In this document: positions 33,570 through 43,600 of the stretch, piece after piece
Numbering within the stretch: the first letter of the stretch is position 1
Layout: each line of letters begins with the position of its first letter
DNA from: GM7GCV1 sp965221105
GTDB taxonomy: Bacteria; Pseudomonadota; Gammaproteobacteria; Pseudomonadales; GM7GCV1
Length of the DNA: 64,000 nt
Assembly (NCBI GenBank): GCA_965221105.1
Contig: OZ244871.1
Coordinates: forward strand, 930,001-994,000
Direction: 5' to 3'
The notes under the pieces: model-generated
What the model saw: only the letters and a program-made list of their open reading frames with translations
Databases searched by the model: none
What the model was told of the DNA's origin: nothing
Position numbers and translations under genes: made by a program

Positions 33570-34730
33570 GTGAACTCTTTGCTAGACTCTCCCCCAACCT
33601 GCACGAGCACCCAGGTGATGATGGACGGGGAGCACCACGAAAGAATCCAGGAAGCAACCAGCGGTAAGCTGCTGTGCCTGGGCTTTGAGTACTGGAAACA
33701 GGGGTATTTCCGCAATTTTCTGAGTGCACACAACAACCAGATTCACTTTTGCAAACAGCTACGCGCCAGCGAGTTGACAGACGATGCCAAGGTTGTCGTC
33801 TGGGGAACCCGGATTTCAAGCACATGCAGACACTTGGTGAGAGAACGGGGCGTACCGCTCTATACAGTGGAAGATGGCTTTATCCGTTCGCTCAACCTGG
33901 GAAAATACGGCTCTGAACCTCTGTCTCTGGTCATCGACACATCAGGCATTTATTTTGATCCGGAATCCGGCTCGGATCTGGAGCAGATTCTGGAAAAAGC
34001 GGACTTCCGTGAGGAAGAGCTTCAAGAGGCGGTGCGAATTCGGGATGAGATGCTGGCCAACAGTATCAGCAAGTACAACCTGGGCACCCGCTCCGAACTC
34101 CAACTGCACACTCAAGAAGATCAGCGCGTCATTCTGGTTCCCGGCCAAGTTGGACAAGATGCATCCATTGTGCTGGGCTGTGATCAGATCGACTCCAATA
34201 TCAAACTGCTCAAAGCCGCACGACTGGCACAGCCAGACGCTTTCATCCTGTTCAAGCCCCACCCGGATGTTGTCTCGGGAAATGTCCAGGAATCCGACAC
34301 CTACGAGGGCCTGGCCGATCACATCGAAGCAGATGCCAGTATCCACAGTTGCCTTAATTTCGCGGACGAGGTTCATACAATGACATCTCTAGTCGGGTTT
34401 GAAGGGTTGCTCGCCGGGAAAGATGTCCATACCTACGGGCGGCCTTTCTACGCAGGATGGGGGCTCACTGTTGATCACAGTCGGCTCAGCATGCCCAAAA
34501 GAACGAGACGTCTCAGCCTGGAACAGCTGATCGCAGGAACATTGATCCACTACCCACGCTACATTGATCCCGTGACCAAAGAGATTACTTCGGTATCCCG
34601 AATTCTGGATTTCCTGAAAGCCGAGATTGCCCGCAAGGGTGTGCCCCGCCACCGATCTTCAGTATTGGAGCGTTGGTTGCTGAAGACTCGTTATGGGGGC
34701 ATGTCCATTCTCTACAGCTTTTTCAGGTAA
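33570..34730 (+). CDS. KpsC-like capsule glycosyltransferase, single module
   Basis: About 370-386 residues (GTG at 33570 or ATG at 33618). The module RERGVPLYTVEDGFIRSLNLGKYGSEPLSLVIDTSGIYFDPESGSDLEQIL is the hallmark of KpsC. ILVPGQVGQDASI, LFKPHPDV, VHTMTSLVGFEGLLAGKDVHTYGRPFYAGWGLT follow. KpsC proteins add alternating Kdo residues to build the linker of group 2 capsules and have two such modules (about 675 residues); this one has one, so it may add a single sugar. It is divergent from the dioxygenase and convergent with the LpxC-like gene. Confidence 0.85.
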   Translation: MNSLLDSPPTCTSTQVMMDGEHHERIQEATSGKLLCLGFEYWKQGYFRNFLSAHNNQIHFCKQLRASELTDDAKVVVWGTRISSTCRHLVRERGVPLYTVEDGFIRSLNLGKYGSEPLSLVIDTSGIYFDPESGSDLEQILEKADFREEELQEAVRIRDEMLANSISKYNLGTRSELQLHTQEDQRVILVPGQVGQDASIVLGCDQIDSNIKLLKAARLAQPDAFILFKPHPDVVSGNVQESDTYEGLADHIEADASIHSCLNFADEVHTMTSLVGFEGLLAGKDVHTYGRPFYAGWGLTVDHSRLSMPKRTRRLSLEQLIAGTLIHYPRYIDPVTKEITSVSRILDFLKAEIARKGVPRHRSSVLERWLLKTRYGGMSILYSFFR

Positions 34731-34748
34731 TGAGCGACGCACACTGCC

Positions 34749-35627
34749 TCATGCCGGGACCTGCTCCAGTCTCCAGGCATCCCTGTCCTGCATCAGTGTG
34801 CGCATACCGGCATGCGTAATGACATGCGCCGAGGAATGGCACTCCACTCGTGCTCTCAGTTGCGCCTTCAGTAACTGCAGATCGCCAACAATATCCAACA
34901 CCTTGTGTCGAACCAGGTCATCCCCATGCACCATGCTGTGTGGATTTATCGGCTTGCCAAACGCGAGTACCGTCGCTGTGTTCAGACCAGCACCTCGCAG
35001 AATCGGTCTTCGGGTAAAGTTGCCAACGATCTTCGGAATCCAGGTATGCCTGAGCCGACCCCAGGCGCGGGCGTGGACGATTTCCTTCCTGAAATGCTCC
35101 GGTGACATGGGCTGATGCCAGCGCATGCATCCAAACTCAGGGCCATAGATATTGATATCCACTTCGAATTCGGACGCAGGGCTGAACTTGATACGCTGCT
35201 CGTGTTGGCAAAACTCCACTGTCCTGGTCACTCGAAGACACTTAGCAGGCACCTGTAACTCTTGAACATCAGCTTCTTCCAGAAGCTCTGCAATGGGTTG
35301 TGCGCTTCCATCGAGTATGGGGATCTCTTCTCCGGCGACCTCCACATCCAGGTTATGAATGCCGGTTGCGTAGCAGGCTGCCATAAGATGCTCAATGGTT
35401 CGAACCTGTTGCCCCTGCTCGTCGCCAATACAGGTGCAGGCCGGGTAGGGTACTACCCTGTCCCATGCAGCCACTATCCAGTCATTATGTGCATTCTTCC
35501 CATCGACACGCCGAAAGCGGAAGCCCTCATTGGCAGAACCTGGACGAAGAACAACCTCAGCATGCGTCCCGGAGTGCATGCCTTTGCCGCTAAACCTGAC
35601 TTCTCTGGCGATGGTTTTCTGCACCAT
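34749..35627 (-). CDS. LpxC-like deacetylase, likely a second copy
   Basis: 292 residues, close to LpxC length. QKTIAREVRFSGKGMHSG opens as in LpxC; RTIEHLMAACYATGI has Glu79/His80, LVRHKVLDIVGDL has His241/Asp245 (zinc and general acid), and His264/His268 in VECHSSAHVITH replace the usual GHALN segment. The catalytic set seems complete, though the C-terminal motif is divergent. Housekeeping lpxC normally lies after ftsZ; this one is inside a surface-glycan locus. I infer deacetylation of an N-acetylated glycolipid or a modified lipid A route rather than the essential step. Confidence 0.85.
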   Translation of the reverse strand: MVQKTIAREVRFSGKGMHSGTHAEVVLRPGSANEGFRFRRVDGKNAHNDWIVAAWDRVVPYPACTCIGDEQGQQVRTIEHLMAACYATGIHNLDVEVAGEEIPILDGSAQPIAELLEEADVQELQVPAKCLRVTRTVEFCQHEQRIKFSPASEFEVDINIYGPEFGCMRWHQPMSPEHFRKEIVHARAWGRLRHTWIPKIVGNFTRRPILRGAGLNTATVLAFGKPINPHSMVHGDDLVRHKVLDIVGDLQLLKAQLRARVECHSSAHVITHAGMRTLMQDRDAWRLEQVPA

Positions 35628-35637
35628 AGAGTACTCT

Positions 35638-36441
35638 TCAAAGTCCTTTCAGCGCGAAGCCCAGCCGCTGCCACAGGCGAACCAGTTTCTCTACGACAGG
35701 CAGAAGATACAGATCTTTCCAAAGACGGGCCTCAGGCCGGTACATCACTTCGCTTGCTCTCTTCGCTTTGGGATCAACACCCTGCGCTTCCAACAAATCC
35801 CGTCCCTCCTGGCTTGCGTCGACATTCCGGGCCTTAAGCCTGTCATAATAAGGCCCTCGATGCCGGGGGCGCTTGGTGTGGATGACGCCAATCTCGTCGA
35901 TGATGGCGACCCGTCGGCCAGATAACTGCTTGGACCAGATGCCATCGATCCCAAATCCGGACACTGTCAGGTCAAACAACGGCAACAATTCGAACAGAAC
36001 CTCGCTTCGAAACATGGGACACATCATCTCGACAAAGTTCACGCGCCGCATAAGTGAAAGCGGGCGAACAGCTGTAATCGCATGATTGTAAAAGTTGTTT
36101 TTGACCGCTGGCTGTGCCGCATCTAGTTGATATTGATGAAAGAGCTCGAACAGCCGGTTAATGTCCAGAGTAGAAACCGAAAGATCGTCGTCTGGCAACC
36201 AGATGGCCTCGTACCGAGACACTTTATCGGCCTTGGCCTCAATCGCCTGTTTGAGAATATTGAGCTTGAGGCCCTGAATATTGAGGTAATAATCCGCATC
36301 TTCGCGGTACCTGTCCATGTGGTCACCATAATTGACCAGCATCAGGTCGAAGCCGCGTGACCCCTGTATCCATTCCTTGTGCGCGGAAAAATCCCCACCG
36401 GTCGGCGAGATGATTAGATTTTTCTTCTGTTTCAAGGTCAC
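35638..36441 (-). CDS. DUF707 protein, probable glycosyltransferase-like
   Basis: 267 residues. YEAIWLPDDDLSVSTLDINRLFELF (an acidic DDD cluster like a metal-binding DXD), FVEMMCPMFRSEVLFELLP and SGFGIDGIWSKQL match DUF707. Proteins of this family are seen in polysaccharide loci and have a GT-A-like core. The gene ends 10 bp upstream of the LpxC-like start and lies 24 bp after the large fusion gene, so three minus-strand genes form one operon (36466 to 34749). Confidence 0.75.
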   Translation of the reverse strand: MTLKQKKNLIISPTGGDFSAHKEWIQGSRGFDLMLVNYGDHMDRYREDADYYLNIQGLKLNILKQAIEAKADKVSRYEAIWLPDDDLSVSTLDINRLFELFHQYQLDAAQPAVKNNFYNHAITAVRPLSLMRRVNFVEMMCPMFRSEVLFELLPLFDLTVSGFGIDGIWSKQLSGRRVAIIDEIGVIHTKRPRHRGPYYDRLKARNVDASQEGRDLLEAQGVDPKAKRASEVMYRPEARLWKDLYLLPVVEKLVRLWQRLGFALKGL

Positions 36442-36465
36442 TGTGCAGATACCAGGCTGCTCACA

Positions 36466-39400
36466 TCAGCGATTCCGCGCTCGTGAGGTCATCACGCTTT
36501 GGTAGATATCTTCGTACTGATCCGTCAGGCTGTCCATTTTCAGATTTTCCGTCGATCCCAGAACATTCTCAGACATCTGTTGCCGATAGTCTGCATCGAG
36601 CATTTTCTCCATGGCCCGGACACAGTTCGCAGTAAACGCTCGATCATCATCGCTGTAGTCAATCAAGCACCCCGCCGGTTTGTCGTGTCCCAGGATAGCA
36701 GGAACCTCACCGATACTGGTTGCGATTGAGGGTATTCCTGCCGCCATAGCCTCAAGCAGTGTCAAAGGGTACGACTCTCCCGCGAATCGCGTCGGAAACA
36801 CGCAGCAATCACAGATGCGGTAAAAACCAATAACATCGGATTGGTAGCCCAGCAACTGAACCCAAGGCAACCTCCCCAACTGCTTCCGCAGTGCTTCATA
36901 GTCGGAGCCATTTCCGCATAACAGCAACCGGGCGTTCAACTCAGGGTTCTTGCGGTTGAGTTCGCCGACAGCACTGGCGGCAACAGTCCAGCCTTTCTCA
37001 TACATGGCACGCGATGCCAACCCAAATACGAGTGTTGATTCGGAGATATTCAGGCTGCTGCGACTGAGCCGGAAACTTCCGTCAGACTCTGGTACAGCAT
37101 TGGGCAATTTGGTGGTTACTGCATCTGCCAGATGATGTTCCTTAAAAACATCCAGATTCTTGTCGGCGATATATACCCAGTGATCTACTGCATCAATCAG
37201 TGAGCGCATCAGATCATCGCCGATGTCCTGACAATCATAGGATCCGTGATGGGTTACCACATAGGGAAGACCGAGTAGTGAGCAGGACTGATGCAACCAG
37301 AGATCCACACCGAGGAAATGCGTATGGATAAGGTCAAAGCCATGCTCACGCAGAAAACAGTGCACCCCCAATTCGTCCACCAGCTCACGCTCGTACACTG
37401 CGACCCTCGTATCCAGACGACTGCGAATGGCCTGCTCATTGGCTCGCGAATCCACGCATACAAAAGAGACCTGCCGCCCCCTGGCTGCCAGCTCATTGGC
37501 CAGGTTTATCGGAACCATCTCGCCTCCGCCTGTGCTGAATCCCAAAACGCCCATGAGAATATGGCGCGCTTCGCGCTGCTGCTCAAGTACCGATTCAAGA
37601 TCGAAAACTTCTTCCAGGCTAAAGCGAACCTCAGATTGTGCAACCGACTCGAAATGGTTCCGAACAAGCTCGTAATACCTGCGGGTCTGTGCCTCAGAGC
37701 AGCCGAAAAGTCGTCGCAGCTCGCGGGCAATCTCCGCGTGCTCACGATAAAAGGACTCGGTCTGAAAACTCGTCACCGACCTGTTCGTGTCATGCTGGCG
37801 GAAATAGGCCACAGCTTCCGGCTCATAGAGAATTCGCCCACCCTGCGCCAGATGCATGTAGAGATACCAGTCTCCACATACGTCATATTTTTCCGCAGCG
37901 GCCCACACCTCATCTCCAAGATTCTGTTTGCGGAAGACCCCTCCGCCCACATTGGCCAACACATTGCGGTGCCCAAAAGCTCCTTGAAACCAGTTCACTG
38001 CCGAGTCTACCCGGGTGGTCGACCATATGCCCGGCTGCGCACCCTCACGGTAATCGTCCATGCCTTCCATAAAAGACCCGCTGCTATCGGCAAACTGGAT
38101 ATTGCCAAAAGCCAGCTTGATACTCTGATCAGCAAAGCAGTGCGTCAGCTTTTCCAGAAAACGGATGTCGCAGTAATCGTCGCTCTCGCATATCCAGATC
38201 AGCTCCGAGGTTGCTGCATCTATGCCACGGCGCCACTGCCGGAAAACATTGCCACTGTTTTCATCATTCATAATCACTGTGGTCGGGATCGAGACAGTTT
38301 CCACAAGCCGGTTGATTTCCTCCTGACTCCCATCTGTGGAAGCATCATCGAGGATAATGAGTTCGGCAGGGGGATGCGTCTGTGAGGTAATGCTTTCAAT
38401 GCGCTGGGCGAGGTACGGGCCGTGATTGTAGTTGGGAACTATTGCCGATATACGGGGGTGGTATCCGTGCGCTCTGTGTGCAATAAAGTTCAGTCCCGGA
38501 TCGGTTGCTCCACCGCTCTGGCAGACAAAGTCAACCAACGGGCACGTATCGGTGTGCCGCAATCCAGGGAACCACTCAAGGTACTCTGCTGTATTGAACC
38601 ATTCGTTCGGGTTGCGGTGTTCCTTCCAACCGTGATTCAGGTAATGCTGCAAGAGGTCAGGCTCACTCAACCCATCCAAGTCAGGATTGCCGGCCCGGTA
38701 GTACTTACTATCAAAGACCACAGCAGCACGCTGAAGCTCGGGTCCTGCATAGGCCACTTTTTTATCCAGCAGAGTCGCATCAAACCATACTCTGGTTCGT
38801 TGCAGGGCGGCAACCACTCCCCCACGCAGTCTATGGATGAATGTCTGCTTTCCAGCATCTACCAGGGCCTGCTTCGTGCGGTACAGCTCCAGGCCCAAAT
38901 TCTGTTTGCTGGACTCCAGATCCTGTGCCCATCCTGCCAGTTCCTCAAGCTCGGTATGCTTTTGGCTAATCTCCAAAAGTGATTCTTCAAGCTGCCGTTC
39001 GACCTCGACTTTGCTGGACTCCAGATCCTGTGCCCATCCTGCCAGTTCCTCAAGCTCGGTATGCTTTTGGCTAATCTCCAAACGTAATTCTTCAATATGC
39101 TCAGCCTGAGCATGAATACGCTCGACCTGAGCATTCGCGAGGTTGCGCCTTTCACGGATTGTGGGCACATACAACTGGTCGGCTTGACTCAGCTTTCCAC
39201 GCTCTGCGTCCATGGAATCGTGCGCCGTCCCATCCTGCTGATCCTCACACAGCCTGAGCATTGCTCTATAGACTCGCTGCGCGCTTGATGCGATAACATC
39301 CGATTTGTCCGCTACTTCGGTATCTCTGACATGATGCCGAAGGCGTGAATCAACCGAATCTGCCAGTGAGTGCAGGCGGGACTCTTCGCGATTGGGCCAT

Positions 39401-40077
39401 CGAATACCCAGATCTTTGGAGATCCGGTTCAGTGCCCTCGCGGGGTCCTCCAGGAGCTGTGAATACTGCACAAAAGAGCGGTCCAGGTCGCGCGTGGCAC
39501 ATTCTGCCTCAAGCAGATGTCTGAGGCACAGCAGGCAGGCCGAATCAGCCGACAAGCCGTCTCTGCGAGCCAACGATGACGCCACTTCGAGGGGGTGGCG
39601 AACCGGAATCACAATCTTGATGTCGACATCGATACTTTCGAGCACCTCAACCCACAGCGGAATCAAGCGACACATACGGGGATCTTTCAGCAGAAAAAGC
39701 TCTTCTGCAGGGAACTGCTCTTCAAGAAATGCACGGATCATCACTTTGCTGTTGCTGACCTCAGGCACGCTTTGCCAGCCATCTGGCAGCCGTTCGGTAT
39801 CGAACCAGCGCATCTGCATGGATGACAGAATGCGCTCGTGCAGAGCCATTAATGATCTTGATTCCCAATATCCTCGCGGATTATCCTCGGTCGGATCCAT
39901 CAGATCACGCGGAACCGCCACCCCCATATGAGCCATTGCTCCGGTGACAGCGGAAGTCCCACTACGATGCATGCCCAAGACCAGAATAGCGGTCTTGTGT
40001 GATGGTTTTTTTCTATCCTGATTCAACGGCTTGGCGGTATTCTGGATAACCAGCGGGGGGCGCAAGGATATACGCAC
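36466..40077 (-). CDS. sulfotransferase - coiled coil - GT2 - GT4 fusion protein
   Basis: 1203 residues, GTG start. Residues ~28-260: PAPS-type sulfotransferase, with phosphate loop GMHRSGTS at 35-42 and FLLKDPRMCRL. Residues ~310-410: coiled coil with a repeated LEISQKHTELEEL unit. Residues ~545-720: family-2 glycosyltransferase (ISAIVPNYNHGPYLAQ, LDDASTDGSQEE, ICESDDYCD). Residues ~840-1195: family-4 glycosyltransferase (GVLGFSTGGGEMVPINLANEL, THFLGVDLWLHQ, GNGSDYEAL, FPTRFAGESYPLTLLEAMAAGIPSIAT). It could build and sulfate a surface glycan in one polypeptide. First gene of the minus-strand operon. Confidence 0.9.
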   Translation of the reverse strand: MRISLRPPLVIQNTAKPLNQDRKKPSHKTAILVLGMHRSGTSAVTGAMAHMGVAVPRDLMDPTEDNPRGYWESRSLMALHERILSSMQMRWFDTERLPDGWQSVPEVSNSKVMIRAFLEEQFPAEELFLLKDPRMCRLIPLWVEVLESIDVDIKIVIPVRHPLEVASSLARRDGLSADSACLLCLRHLLEAECATRDLDRSFVQYSQLLEDPARALNRISKDLGIRWPNREESRLHSLADSVDSRLRHHVRDTEVADKSDVIASSAQRVYRAMLRLCEDQQDGTAHDSMDAERGKLSQADQLYVPTIRERRNLANAQVERIHAQAEHIEELRLEISQKHTELEELAGWAQDLESSKVEVERQLEESLLEISQKHTELEELAGWAQDLESSKQNLGLELYRTKQALVDAGKQTFIHRLRGGVVAALQRTRVWFDATLLDKKVAYAGPELQRAAVVFDSKYYRAGNPDLDGLSEPDLLQHYLNHGWKEHRNPNEWFNTAEYLEWFPGLRHTDTCPLVDFVCQSGGATDPGLNFIAHRAHGYHPRISAIVPNYNHGPYLAQRIESITSQTHPPAELIILDDASTDGSQEEINRLVETVSIPTTVIMNDENSGNVFRQWRRGIDAATSELIWICESDDYCDIRFLEKLTHCFADQSIKLAFGNIQFADSSGSFMEGMDDYREGAQPGIWSTTRVDSAVNWFQGAFGHRNVLANVGGGVFRKQNLGDEVWAAAEKYDVCGDWYLYMHLAQGGRILYEPEAVAYFRQHDTNRSVTSFQTESFYREHAEIARELRRLFGCSEAQTRRYYELVRNHFESVAQSEVRFSLEEVFDLESVLEQQREARHILMGVLGFSTGGGEMVPINLANELAARGRQVSFVCVDSRANEQAIRSRLDTRVAVYERELVDELGVHCFLREHGFDLIHTHFLGVDLWLHQSCSLLGLPYVVTHHGSYDCQDIGDDLMRSLIDAVDHWVYIADKNLDVFKEHHLADAVTTKLPNAVPESDGSFRLSRSSLNISESTLVFGLASRAMYEKGWTVAASAVGELNRKNPELNARLLLCGNGSDYEALRKQLGRLPWVQLLGYQSDVIGFYRICDCCVFPTRFAGESYPLTLLEAMAAGIPSIATSIGEVPAILGHDKPAGCLIDYSDDDRAFTANCVRAMEKMLDADYRQQMSENVLGSTENLKMDSLTDQYEDIYQSVMTSRARNR
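38905..39082. repeat. 73-bp perfect direct repeat in the coiled-coil coding region
   Basis: The 73-bp sequence at 38905-38977 recurs without a mismatch at 39010-39082, 105 bp (35 codons) apart, keeping frame. It encodes two copies of LEISQKHTELEEL plus AGWAQDLESSK. Perfect identity implies a recent duplication; unequal recombination could change coiled-coil length in steps of 35 residues. Confidence 0.95.
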
Positions 40078-40099
40078 CAGCTCTAAATGTACAAACCAC

Positions 40100-40405
40100 C
40101 TAGTAGTCTTTCAAGATGTTCATGACGGGTACAGGCTTTTCAGTTTGATGCGAGCATCGTCGGACGTAAACCTCCAGTCCCTCCTCTACACACCGCTGTC
40201 GCATCCGCCACAGGGTTTTTTCGGACACGCCGACTGTCTGCTCAACCTCGCTGTCGATCAGGCCGGGACCATGATCGCCCTCATCAGCCCAGAGGAGTCC
40301 CTGAGCGTGGGTGCGACGACAGGCCGCTCCCGTGCCTGCGCGTACCAGCGCTTCCAGAGCCTGCCGCTCCGCCTCGGTCAAACGAACCACGTACTTCTTT
40401 TTCAT
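40100..40405 (-). mobile_element. IS630-family transposase N-terminal fragment
   Basis: MKKKYVVRLTEAERQALEALVRAG, then ACRRTHAQGLLWADEG, then TVGVSEKTLWRMRQRCVEEGLEVYV is the helix-turn-helix front of IS630-type transposases. The DDE part is missing and the fragment stops 23 bp before the end of the sulfotransferase fusion gene start. It lies in the gap between the two divergent halves of the glycan locus. Confidence 0.75.
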
Positions 40406-40605
40406 ATGCACTCTCAACATGTCACTGGACACTGTTGAGAAAGCACTTTGCATTAGTCGGGATCAATTTGAAGCTGTACTAGAGCTGGATCCTGGCTGGT
40501 GAAGGCTGGTATGCAGAATGACAAGACCCTCGAATTGTGAGCCTTTTACTAGTATGGTGCGCGTATGTTTATGTACGTCCGTGACACCTTAGCGAGTTAA
40601 TTTGG

Positions 40606-43600
40606 ATGCCAAAAACCAAGCAAAAAATCGCCATTGTCGGCATGGCTTTCAGATTCCCGGGGCAGATAGACGACTCCGGAAAATTTTGGGAAGCGCTCAC
40701 TGACAAGCGGGATCTGGTCACCGAAATCAGTTCGGATCGATGGGATACCAGCATATTCAAACATAGCCGCAGAAGTGAGGCAGGCAAGAGCTACGTATTT
40801 TCTGCCGGGCAGCTGGATCGCATTCACGAGTTTGACGCACAGTTCTTTGGCATCTCTCCGCGCGAGGCGGCGCAAATGGATCCTCAGCAGCGCATGTTGC
40901 TGGAGCTTGCCTGGGAGGCACTGGAAAATGCTGCCGTCAACCCCGAATCCATTGAGGGTACGGATTGTTCCGTTTTTGTCGGCATAGCAAGCAACGACTA
41001 CGCCCAGCGGCGCATGGATGATTTCAGCTCGGCCGATGCATATTCCATGACAGGCTCGACTGCCAGCATAGCGTCAAACCGGCTGTCTTATGTGTTCGAC
41101 CTGCGCGGCCCAAGTATATCTGTGGACTCAGCATGCTCCAGCTCGCTGGTTGCACTGCATCAGGCCTGCACCTCCATCTGGAAGGGTGAAGCCTCCCATG
41201 CTCTTGTTGGAGGGGTCAACATGCTGCTCCACCCCTTCGGTTTTGTAGGCTTCTCCAAGGCATCCATGCTATCCGAACAGGGTCGCTGCCGGGCTTTTGA
41301 TGCAGATGGGGATGGGTATGTACGCTCCGAAGGCTGTGCTGTTTTTTACCTCAAGCCGCTTGATCAGGCCGAGAACGACGGTGACCGGATTCATGCCGTT
41401 ATCGTCAATACGGCAGTGAACTCGGACGGTCGAACCAAAGGCATTACCATGCCCAGCCGTAACGCACAGTCCGCGCTTCTCAGGCAGGTGTATGCCGAGG
41501 CAGGCATCGACGTGAACGACATTGACTACATTGAAGCCCACGGCACTGGAACAGCTGTTGGCGATCCGATCGAGGCCAGCGCAATTGGCGAGACACTCGC
41601 CAAACTCAGATCACACAAACATGTGTTGCCCATAGGCTCGGTCAAAACCAACATCGGGCACATGGAAACTGCCTCGGGCATGGCGGGACTTATCAAGACG
41701 GTTCTCTGCCTGAAACATCGCGCAGTCCCCGCCAACCTGCACTTTGACAGACCGAACCCCGACATTGATTTTGACGGACTCAATATCTGCGTCGTCGATG
41801 AATATCTGGAACTCTCCCCTGATGCAGATCGTCCACTGATAGCTGGCGTCAATTCCTTCGGCTTTGGCGGGACCAACTCACATGTAGTCATTGAGGAATA
41901 TCGCGACGAAACCGAGCGCTATTCGGAAATCCCCGAAGACATGGAACCACCACCGCTGTTCCTGTCGGCCGCAAGCCAGGGTGCGCTTAAGGCAGTTGCC
42001 CGGAACTACGCGGATTTCCTGAAATCCAATTCAGCCTGGTACTACGACATTGCCTACCAACTGGCACACAAGCGCGCCCACCTGAGCAACGGACTTGCGG
42101 TGAAGGCAAAATCCGTGAGCGCCATCATTCGTTCGCTACGCACCTTTGCAGAGGACGAAAGCGATTCCAATTCAGTCACCCAGACACTGGCCGAGAAGAA
42201 TGCTGAAGTCGCTTTCATATATTCAGGCAACGGCAGCCAGTGGCTTGGGATGGGACGACAGCTCTATGCTCAGGATCCCCGGTTTGCAGAACATCTTCAG
42301 GAAGTCGATAAGCTGCTGAGTACGCATGTCGATTATTCGCTTGTTGAGGAGCTTCACGCCGAAGAATCTGACTCTCGTTTACATCTCACCGAAGTCGCCC
42401 AGCCCGCCCTCTTTGCCATTCAGGTCGGAGTGACTGAATGGCTGGGCGATCAAGGTCTAAAGCCTAAGGCGGTTGCGGGGCACAGTGTTGGTGAAGTCAC
42501 TGCCGCCTGGGTATCTGGTGCATTGACTCTCAAGCAGGCCGTTCGAGTAATCGTCGAGCGCAGCACCGCCCAGGGCCTGACACGAGGCACAGGCCGCATG
42601 GCCGCGCTGGGGGCCGACCCGGACAGAACCCGTCAACTCATGCATAGGCTGGGATTGGAAACCAGTCTGGAAATAGCTGGCGTAAACAGTCTCAAATCAG
42701 TGACCCTTGCGGGCTCCCTTCCCGCCCTTGAGACACTCCAGGTTGAAGCTGAGCGGCACGGCCTGTTTTTCCGTATCCTTGATCTGGATTACGCGTTTCA
42801 CAGCAAATACATGGAGCCGGTCAGGGATCGCCTGCTCACGGCGCTGGAAAGCCTCAGGCCGGAAAGAACCAGAATTCCAATGTACTCCACTGTCACCGGA
42901 CAACAGATCAACGGGCGGAAATTCACTGCTCAGTACTGGTGGGATAATGTGCGCCAGCCAGTCGCATTTGGCAAAGCCGTTATGAACATGATCGAAGACG
43001 GCTTTCACGTTTTTATGGACGTTGGTCCACATCCCATTATGCGCGGATATCTCAATGAATGCCTGAGAGAAGCTGGCCTGCGCGGTATGGTCTGCCCGAC
43101 ACTTCAAAAAAATTCCGACGAAGTTGACGATATCCAGCGAGCCCTGTTGAGCACTCACCTTGCAGGCGCCTACATCAACCTGGATCGTCATTTTCCGGTT
43201 CCCGGGATGCATATTGAATTGCCACGATATGCGTGGCAACCAAGCGAATTTCGATACGACCCCACTGAAGAGGGCTACAACCTCGTCGGTCGAAAAATCG
43301 AGCATCCGTTACTCGGTTATCGGGTGAAACCCGACTTGCCCCTTTGGGAAAACCACCTCGATTCCGAACTGGTTCCCTACCTCGCTGATCATGTGGTCGG
43401 CAGGGGTGAGGTCATGCCAGCAGCAGGATTCGCCGAAATGGCACTGGCCGCTTCAAGCATCTGGTATGGAACTGAGAAGCATGAGATCGAGGACTTCGAA
43501 GTACGGGCCCCCCTGTTGTTCGAGCAGGATCGGTTGCGTGCGGTCACCTTTGATCTGACCGCCGACGATGGATGGTTTGTGGTGCGCAGCCGACAGAGGC

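Noticed and set aside
34749..35627. Reading this as the housekeeping lpxC
   Set aside because: Neighbours are capsule-type genes rather than ftsZ/secA, and the C-terminal motif is divergent; a paralogue is more likely, though only the full genome can settle it.
37291..38385. Plus-strand open frame of 364 codons
   Set aside because: Antisense to the GT2-GT4 part of the fusion protein, whose motifs are clear; no ribosome site or recognisable domain.
38905..39082. CRISPR-like repeat
   Set aside because: Only two units, in frame inside a coding coiled coil; no spacer array and no cas genes in the window.
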